From Prorocentrum cordatum (lineage: Eukaryota > Sar > Dinophyceae > Prorocentrales > Prorocentraceae): 57,727 nt of DNA. Of the stretch, positions 51,661 to 57,727 are shown in pieces. Where the stretch lies: assembly GCA_963575745.1 (NCBI GenBank), contig CAUYUJ010017864.1:89969-147695 (forward strand). Direction: 5' to 3'. Every line of letters begins with the position of its first letter. The first letter of the stretch is position 1. The notes beneath the pieces were generated by a model, which ran no database searches, was not told the origin of the DNA, and saw only the letters and a program-made list of their open reading frames with translations. The position numbers and the translations under genes are program-made.

Positions 51661-53238
51661 TTAAAGACACCACTGGGTGGCCGTCGGCGCAGAGGAGATG
51701 TTACGAATGGCTCCCTGAAGGTCCCGACGGTCCAGGCCAAGGGCGCGGATCCCCACGTCGTTCCAGGAGATCTCAGGAGGTTCGTCACCTGGGCGGGGGA
51801 CAAGACGGAGGATGTCGGCGTAGTCAGACTTGAGAACGCTCCGCTCCCGATCGACAAACCACTTCCTCTGATTGTCAAGCTCCATGAGGGAAGAACGGAC
51901 CTTACGAAGGAGCATCTCGCCACGTACTTGTTTCGGCGACTTGTCAGGACCGAAGTGAAGACGGGCTGGGTCAGCACCTTGAGCCGGGCACTGGAAGACC
52001 CGCCAGGCGCCATCCGACTTGAGGTTGGCAAGGGCCTTTTGCACACGACGGGAGGCAAGTCCGATCGGCCCAGAGAAGCAGACAGCAAACTTTTTGGAGG
52101 GAAGCGGCGTGAGGGCCTTGATCGTGTACGAGTCGTCCTCAGAGAAGTTGAGCTCACCCATGAAGGAGTTGACCACCTCACGGACGCCAGCCAAACCGAC
52201 GAGCTTGGACGAGACCACAATGACCTGCGTCGGATCGATCTCGCGGTCGAAGCCAGGCGGGGCAGGAGGCCGCGAAGGTAGCTGTCGGTCCAACTCATTC
52301 TGGCGGCGAAGCTCTTCGACCTGCTTCTGAAGCTCAGCCAGCTGAGCGGCGTGGGCCTCGATGTCCCGCTCGTTGTAATCGACGCGACGGCTGAGGGCAT
52401 CATGCTGCTCTTGAAACTGTCGCTGCATAGCATCGAACTGAGGGCGCACCGATGACATGACCTGCTGATCGATGGAGGTGTGCTGCGAGGAGAGCTGCTT
52501 CTGCAGTGTGGTGAGCGTGGCCAAGATCGGGGCGTTCGACTGCTGGACGGAGCTTGTAATGGCCGTGGTAACGATGTTGTCGAACTCACTGCGCAGCTGC
52601 AGGAATCGCGCGGAGATGTCGGCATGGTAAAAGGCCCGAGTGAAGGCGGCTTGTTCTTCCTCATCACCACAGTCAACAGCACCACCAGTAGCAGCCTGAG
52701 CGCGCGAGGGGGCGCCAGCCCCAGCAGCCGCGGCCCATGGGTCGAAGATCCCAGCAGCGGGGCCCTGCGGGGTGGCGTGCAGGTCGGGGCGCATCTCCTG
52801 CGACGGGAAGGTAGCGGCCATCTCAAGGTCTGCAGCGACTAGTGCCCGCTTGGCATCATCCCACTCCTCGCAGGGCATAGCCCGCGCCCCAAGGCAGGAG
52901 GCAACACCCCGAGATGCTCCCTGTGCTGCAGGGTCGGGGCCCCGATGCGAGGCAGCAACACCAGGAGAAAGTGGGACTTCCCCGCCAGAGCCACGAGTAC
53001 GGCCAGCTCGGCGAGCACGGCGAGGAGGCTCAGGAGCAGGCCCAGCGTTGCCGTGGGAGGAGGGCCGAGCGCGAGCAGCACGACGGGCACCTCGGCTGCC
53101 ACCGCTCCTCGAGGCCGAGCGGCGTGGCTCGACAGAGGAATCGCGGCCACCAGAGGAGGCAATTTCCGTATCAACATCATCACCACCATCGAGACGATGC
53201 TGAGCAGGGTGCGGGCGGTCGCAGGCGGCAGGGCCCAT
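51661..53238 (-). CDS. LINE C ORF1: L1-like coiled-coil and RRM-like RNA-binding protein
   Basis: Probable RNA chaperone that coats element RNA. The ATG at 53238 is the first in the transcript after the leader that opens a long frame. Residues 1-115 are Arg/Ser/Gly-rich. Residues of about 200-315 form a long helical, heptad-like segment (FDAMQRQFQEQHDALSRR, AQLAELQKQVEELRRQ). Residues of about 336-412 look like an RRM (TQVIVVSSKLVG, KKFAVCFSG), followed by a basic C-terminal segment (VRGEMLLRKVRSSLME). Coiled coil, RRM and C-terminal domain in that order is the L1 ORF1p architecture. The stop TAA is at 51663-51661 and ORF2's ATG is 13 bases further on in another phase, which suggests reinitiation or frameshifting. 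Confidence 0.85.
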   Translation of the reverse strand: MGPAACDRPHPAQHRLDGGDDVDTEIASSGGRDSSVEPRRSASRSGGSRGARRAARARPSSHGNAGPAPEPPRRARRAGRTRGSGGEVPLSPGVAASHRGPDPAAQGASRGVASCLGARAMPCEEWDDAKRALVAADLEMAATFPSQEMRPDLHATPQGPAAGIFDPWAAAAGAGAPSRAQAATGGAVDCGDEEEQAAFTRAFYHADISARFLQLRSEFDNIVTTAITSSVQQSNAPILATLTTLQKQLSSQHTSIDQQVMSSVRPQFDAMQRQFQEQHDALSRRVDYNERDIEAHAAQLAELQKQVEELRRQNELDRQLPSRPPAPPGFDREIDPTQVIVVSSKLVGLAGVREVVNSFMGELNFSEDDSYTIKALTPLPSKKFAVCFSGPIGLASRRVQKALANLKSDGAWRVFQCPAQGADPARLHFGPDKSPKQVRGEMLLRKVRSSLMELDNQRKWFVDRERSVLKSDYADILRLVPRPGDEPPEISWNDVGIRALGLDRRDLQGAIRNISSAPTATQWCL

Positions 53239-53380
53239 GGCGCCTCAGTGCACGTCGTTGTAGCCAAAACTGGGAGCGTGCTGGGGCGCACGACGGGAAA
53301 GAGAGAGGCGTCCTGGCCTCGGAAGGTTCGGGCCTCCCTGTCGCCTGCGACAAGGCTGAAGCCCCAGGGCAGGTTTCAAC

Positions 53381-53402
53381 CTTGAGCCAAAATGGCTACG
53401 GA
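53381..53402 (-). other. Dinoflagellate spliced leader (DinoSL) at the 5' end of LINE C
   Basis: The - strand reads the full 22-nt DinoSL (T, then CCGTAGCC...GGCTCAAG) without mismatch. Its 5' edge touches the CCT array and its 3' edge leads into the LINE 5' untranslated region. The inserted copy was therefore made from a trans-spliced RNA. Confidence 0.95.
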
Positions 53403-53438
53403 GGAGGAGGAGGAGGAGGAGGAGGAGGAGGAGGAGGA
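53403..53438. repeat. (GGA)n array at the 5' side of LINE C
   Basis: Pure GGA on the + strand, (CCT)n in LINE C orientation. The last T of the array doubles as the first base of the leader, so the boundary is ambiguous by one base. Confidence 0.95.
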
Positions 53439-54124
53439 GCACGGCCATGTGCACCTCTGCGTATCCTTGCCAAGGGGTCGTGGCCGCCCAGGCCCAGAAA
53501 GTGACCGCGGCACTCGGGCGAGAGCGCGACTCCTGCGCAAACTGTGCCTCCAGAGCACCCCTCACGAGGCCCAGGGGGCCCCAGGGGCTCCAAGTTTGAA
53601 CGAAGAGCTGGGGGCCCCTTGGGCTCGGGGCATCTTCAGCAGCCCCCGAGTTGTGAGGAGGCCTCGGGCGAGCAGCTGCAGGACGGGGCGGTCGCGGGCT
53701 CCTCCGTCCCCACGATGGGGCTCTTCTGCTGCCCTTCTTTGGCCACTGTGAGAACCCACAACCGATACTCTTCTAGGGAACCATATCATCGGAAATCTGT
53801 GCCCCCCTCCATGCTCACGACTGGCCAGAATTTCCAAGCCCGCCGCCACGACGCCCGAGAAGGGCAACCCCAAATCAGACGCATACGCTTCATCAGCTGA
53901 CTGCACCGCGTCCTCCCCCTCCTCCGCCTCCTCCCCTGACGCCCCAACGGACCCCTCCTCCCGCCTCCTCCTGCTGCTCCTCCTCATCCCTCCTCCACCT
54001 GCCTCCTCCATCCATTTCCGCATTCTCCAAAGAGCGTTTGCACTGATAAGTTCTTACTTCTATCCTAAAGATTTTGGCCTGGCTGGCGGTTTGGCGGCTA
54101 TGTTGCCGCCGTAACCGCCCCATC
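53439..54124. other. Unassigned sequence with a CT-rich patch
   Basis: A CT-rich tract lies at about 53906-54010. Otherwise nothing recognised. The sequence becomes AT-richer after 54040. Confidence 0.45.
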
Positions 54125-54833
54125 ACCGCATATATTGCACAATACATATCGCTCAACATGAATTGCACTGCACATAATGCACAACACCAACATACATTAC
54201 ACAACATATCTATTGCACCGCACCGATTGCACCACATATTTTGCACAACATGGATTGCACTACCTATATTACCCCACATCGATTACAAACGGTACAGTGC
54301 ACAACAATAGCACCGAAACTATTGCACAAGCTATAGTTCTCAGCAAAGAACGGACCACATATATCTCACCACGTACATCGCACCACATATTTTGCACGAC
54401 ATAAGCTGCATGACATATATGGTACCACATCGACTGCACCACGTCGGTTGCACCACATAGGTTGCGCACAACATAGATTGCATAGCATACATTGAACACC
54501 ATGCGTTGCACAACATGTGCTGCACCACGTAGATTGCACCGCAGACGTTGCTCCACGAACATTGCTCCAAACAGGTTGCACCGCACACATTGCACGGCAC
54601 ACGTATGCATATTTAAAACCGGTTTACACGCATACATGTGTATGTATATACATACACATACGTAATATATGTATAGATGTACTGATGTATTAATATTACA
54701 TAGATATATGTATGCATGTATGTATATACCGCGTGTATACAATACTGCACACCAGTGGTTGCACAACGTCCCATGCACTACAAATACTGCACCGCGTATA
54801 TTGCTTCACGTAGATAGTCCCACATACATTGCT
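54125..54833. repeat. 14-bp minisatellite, TTGCACCACATNNA family
   Basis: About 34 diverged units of 14 bp fill 54125-54606 (for example TTGCACCACATATT, TTGCACAACATGGA, TTGCACTACCTATA in succession). A TATGTA-rich stretch (54607-54735) interrupts, and a few more units follow to about 54833. The region is much more AT-rich than the rest of the window. Confidence 0.9.
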
Positions 54834-54984
54834 AGAAACACACTTTGTGGGGTCCACACTGGCAAATATAAATACCTCCTCCCTGTCGCACCCCCAGACG
54901 TGTCGGTAGGACGGGCCAGGCATTCCGCCTGAGACTCCCCCCTGGTTTACGACTAACCATCCTGAAGCTTCAAAGCTGCAGCAC

Positions 54985-55255
54985 ACTCACGGATGGAGGG
55001 CGGGTCTTTTTCATAGTGTGGCGGCCGCCCGCAGCGCTGCGCACATTTGTCTGAAAAGGTTGCAAGAATTCCGCGGGTGAAATACGGGTTAGGTCAAAAC
55101 GTGGCTCCCGCGTTAGCGCCGCACACAGTAATCCCAAAACTTTGCGTCAACTTCGCAGATCGAGGGCGGCTCCTTTTCAAAATGTGGCTTTCGCCTCAGC
55201 GCCGCGCACACTCGTCTTTACAGGTGAGCAGCAGTTTGAAGAATTCGTATGGCCG
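54985..55255. repeat. Degenerate ~83-bp tandem repeat, three units
   Basis: AAAACGTGGCT--CGC--AGCGCCGC-CACA recurs starting near 55012, 55096 and 55179. The outer two units also share GAT-GAGGGCGG-TC-TTTTCA. Confidence 0.75.
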
Positions 55256-55607
55256 AAGTCCGAGAAAGGGCGCTCTGGCACATTAGAAGACTGTCAAGTG
55301 GTCGTGTCACGTTGATCCGCCTGCTGAAATCCCAGAAATGGTTTCTGGCAAGATTTCGGATTATCAGCGCGCATATGTCACGTTGATATGGTGTGTTGAC
55401 ACGATTGTCGATTCTCATACGGTCGTCCTCCAATGGGGCGCTTCCCGCCATGAAAACAACATATCTCTGAGGACTAAGAAAAAGAGGACTGGTATGGAGG
55501 GTGTATTGCAACATCGTTGATGCGTCTGGGGCTTACACTGTTCCTCACTCCCCCCCCTCTGCCCCCCCCACCTCCTTGCACGGACTATGGCAGGTTGATA
55601 GCAGCAT
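55256..55607. other. Unassigned sequence
   Basis: No gene recognised between the 83-bp repeats and the next CT-rich array. Confidence 0.4.
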
Positions 55608-55905
55608 CTATCCTCCTCGTCGTCGTCGTCCTCCTCCTCCTCTCCTCCTCCTCCTTCTTCTCCTCCCCCTCCTCTTTCTTCATCCTTCCTCCTCCTTCCT
55701 CCGTCCTCGTTCCTCCCTCCTCGTCCCTCCTCCTCCTCCTCCTCCTCCTCCTTCTTCTCGTCCTCCTCCTCCTCTTCCTCCTCCTCCTCCGTCTTCTCCT
55801 CCTCCTCCTCCTCCTCCTCCTCCTCCTCCTCCTCCTCTTCCTCCTCCCCCCTTGTCCCTCCTACTGCCCGTCCTCCCTCCTCCTCGCTCCCCCCTCCCCC
55901 CGCGA
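55608..55905. repeat. CT-rich compound microsatellite
   Basis: CCT, CGT and CTT triplets over about 300 bp. Confidence 0.95.
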
Positions 55906-56009
55906 CTACCGCGGCTGATCCGTGCGCAGGCATTCCATCGCCCGCTGGCCCCCCTCACGTGCCGAGGCAGGCCCGCGCGCTCAGTCTACCGACCTGGGCA
56001 GCGGACGAG

Positions 56010-56146
56010 AGGAAGAATGAGAATGAGGAGGAGGAGGGGGAGGAGGATGGAGGCAGGGGAGAACAGGAAGGGCGAGGCAGGGGACGAGGTGCAGGAGGAG
56101 GAGAAGGAGAAGGAGAAGGAGGATGAGGAGAGGAGGAGGAGCAGCA

Positions 56147-56199
<53 letters not shown>

Positions 56200-56207
56200 C
56201 CACCACC

Positions 56208-56241
<34 letters not shown>

Positions 56242-56248
56242 TCATCAG

Positions 56249-56283
<35 letters not shown>

Positions 56284-56325
56284 GCATCAGCATCAGCATC
56301 AGCATCATCATCCTCATCCTCATCC

Positions 56326-56359
<34 letters not shown>

Positions 56360-57035
56360 TAGCAGCAGCATCATCATCAGCATCATCAGCATCATCGTCA
56401 GAATCAGCATCATCGGCAGCAGCATCAGCATGACGATCAACAGCAACCAGCAACACCAGCATCAACATCCGTATCAGCGACATCATCATCCCCACCACCA
56501 TCATCACCATCAGCAGCAGCACCAGCAGCAGCAGCAGCATTATCATGAGCACCATCGTCAGCATCATCACCGTCAGCATCAGCAACAACATCATCATGGT
56601 CACCAGCAACAGTCAGCAACATCAGCATCACTATCATGATCAGCAACCTGAGCATCATCATCATCCTCACCATCAGCATCACCATCATCAGCAACAGCAG
56701 AAACAGCATTATCATCAGCACCATCGTCAGCAGCATCATCGCCACCATTATCATCATCATCAGCATCAGCATCATCATCATGATCATTATCGTGATCTTC
56801 ACCACGGTCATCATCACCAACACCATCATCTTCCACATCCTAACCATCATCCTCCTCATCATCAGTACCCTCATCTTCATCACCATCATCGTCAACACCA
56901 TAATCATCACCAACATCGTCACCATCACAGTCGACATCGTCATCGCCATCGGCATCGACATGATCGTCGTCGTCGTCGTCATCGTCGTCTTCGTCTTCGT
57001 CGTCATCGTCATCGTCATCGTCGTCGTCTTCACCC
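56010..57035. repeat. GGA-rich, then (CAT)n/(CAG)n and (CGT)n compound microsatellite
   Basis: GGA-rich to about 56142, then nearly 800 bp of CAT/CAC/CAG triplets, then CGT triplets from about 56935. Polyhistidine, polyserine and polymethionine frames are artefacts. Confidence 0.96.
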
Positions 57036-57369
57036 CGATCATTATCTCTGTTCCACCCCCTCTCCCTTTCCCTGCTACGTACTATTCTTCCGCCTCCTTC
57101 TCCTCCTCTCCACTGCACGGCCTCCTCCCATACCTCTTTGAAGAAGTGGGCGTGCCCGCCACCGTGCCCCCTGGCACGTTGATGATACACGCTGTCGGGT
57201 AGGGCTTCTGCATTCTAACAAGCCCCCCCCACCGCTCCCAGTCGCGGGCCCCCGCATGCCCCGACCCCCTCCCGAGGCCATGATTCCCAACAAGAACAAC
57301 AGTGTGTCCGCGCTCCCAAAGCCACGACCCCGGGAGAAAAAAAACGAGGGATCCGCGTCCCGAGCTTCC
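57036..57369. other. Unassigned sequence
   Basis: Nothing recognised. Confidence 0.4.
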
Positions 57370-57727
57370 ACAAGGCGGCCCATGCAAGCAACCAAGGACA
57401 CCAAGACGGCCCACGATGCCCACAGACGGCCTAAGATGGCCCCAAGGCGGCCGATTATGGCCTCACTGCGGCCTCAAGGTGCTTCCAACAGGGCCCCAAA
57501 GGGCCACGAGAGGACCTCCCATAAAGTCCGAAGAAGCCCACACCATTGATTTCCCATCGGTGTTAGGATGATGTTCATATTCTCGCCTTGTCAGGCCCCC
57601 GTCAGCTCAAGGTGGCCCAAGAAGCCTCCACGGTGGCGCCAAGACGGCCCAGGAGGCCACCAAGAGGGTCCCAAGATGGCCCAGGAAGACCCCACAATGA
57701 CCCAAGAGGCATCCACGACGGCCCCAA
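57370..57727. repeat. ~15-bp degenerate minisatellite, second locus
   Basis: Repeated CCAAGAYGGCCCA-like units run to the window end with CAAGGCGGCC and CACGATGGCC variants. It is the same family as 44590-44818. Confidence 0.8.

Larger units (their letters stand above)
45920..53402 (-). mobile_element. LINE C: apparently full-length, leader-tagged non-LTR retrotransposon
   Basis: The element starts with an exact DinoSL at 53402-53381. A 142-bp 5' untranslated region, ORF1 (525 residues) and ORF2 (1898 residues) follow, and it ends about 32 bases after the ORF2 stop. Both ORFs are free of stops and frameshifts over 7.3 kb, in contrast to LINEs A and B, so the insertion is young. The - strand sequence just outside both ends is (CCT/CTC)n (53403-53438 and 45876-45919), so the element sits inside one array. 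It could have been mobile recently. Confidence 0.9.

Noticed and set aside
51975-51990. CTTGAGCC leader-like match within ORF1 of LINE C
   Set aside because: Only eight bases match and it lies within conserved coding sequence.
51648-52826. 393-codon N-terminal extension of LINE C ORF2
   Set aside because: It overlaps ORF1 completely in another phase and shows no domain. The ATG at 51647 is the better start, although frameshifting cannot be excluded.
53255-53280. Second leader-like sequence (AGTTTTGGCTACAACG on the - strand) in the LINE C 5' UTR
   Set aside because: It is too diverged from the relict leader and not adjacent to the full leader.

Overview
This window looks like dinoflagellate nuclear DNA. 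The strongest evidence is two exact copies of the 22-nt dinoflagellate spliced leader (DinoSL, ending GGCTCAAG), on the + strand at 32004-32025 and on the - strand at 53402-53381. A decayed DinoSL followed by a truncated relict leader lies on the - strand at 25205-25174. The rest fits: GC-rich DNA, many microsatellites (CCT/GGA, CAT, CA, GA, CGT), and a gene content dominated by decayed retrotransposons. The genus cannot be read from the sequence; a large, GC-rich genome of the Prorocentrum type is a guess only. No RNA genes, CRISPR arrays or bacterial-type operons were seen.

Layout. 1-4350: dispersed repeat, CT-rich arrays, a degenerate minisatellite and a 100-N assembly gap (2628-2727). 4353-9173 (-): LINE A, a 5'-truncated, broken non-LTR element (endonuclease end, reverse transcriptase, C2H2 fingers, C-terminal domain). 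9363-18104 (+): a complete but decayed Ty1/copia element with 310/312-bp LTRs, a CCTCC target duplication, gag, protease, a new-looking duplicated Cys motif, a methyltransferase-like domain, integrase, RT and RNase H. About 19500-25205 (-): LINE B, with ORF1, the end of an endonuclease, RT, RNase H and a terminal zinc motif, headed by the decayed leader. 25206-32003: microsatellites, tandem duplications and palindromic repeats. 32004-33850 (+): a leader-tagged retroposed coding region. 33851-45875: mostly simple repeats, minisatellites (10-bp, 15-bp, 90-bp units) and two copies of a short TIR element. 45920-53402 (-): LINE C, apparently full length, with an L1-like ORF1 and an uninterrupted 1898-codon ORF2, starting exactly at a DinoSL. 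53403-57727: microsatellites and minisatellites of 14-, 83- and 15-bp units.

The unifying picture is retroposition of trans-spliced transcripts. All three leader sequences sit directly against a trinucleotide array and each heads a retroposed unit in the same orientation. LINE C and the copia element are both embedded in CCT/GGA arrays. LINE B carries two leader generations, which suggests repeated rounds of trans-splicing, reverse transcription and reinsertion. Several frameshifts in the older elements have visible causes: a 148-bp foldback insertion, a 22-bp duplication, a 164-bp duplication, and microsatellite growth inside coding sequence. Coordinates of repeat edges are by eye and good to a few bases.
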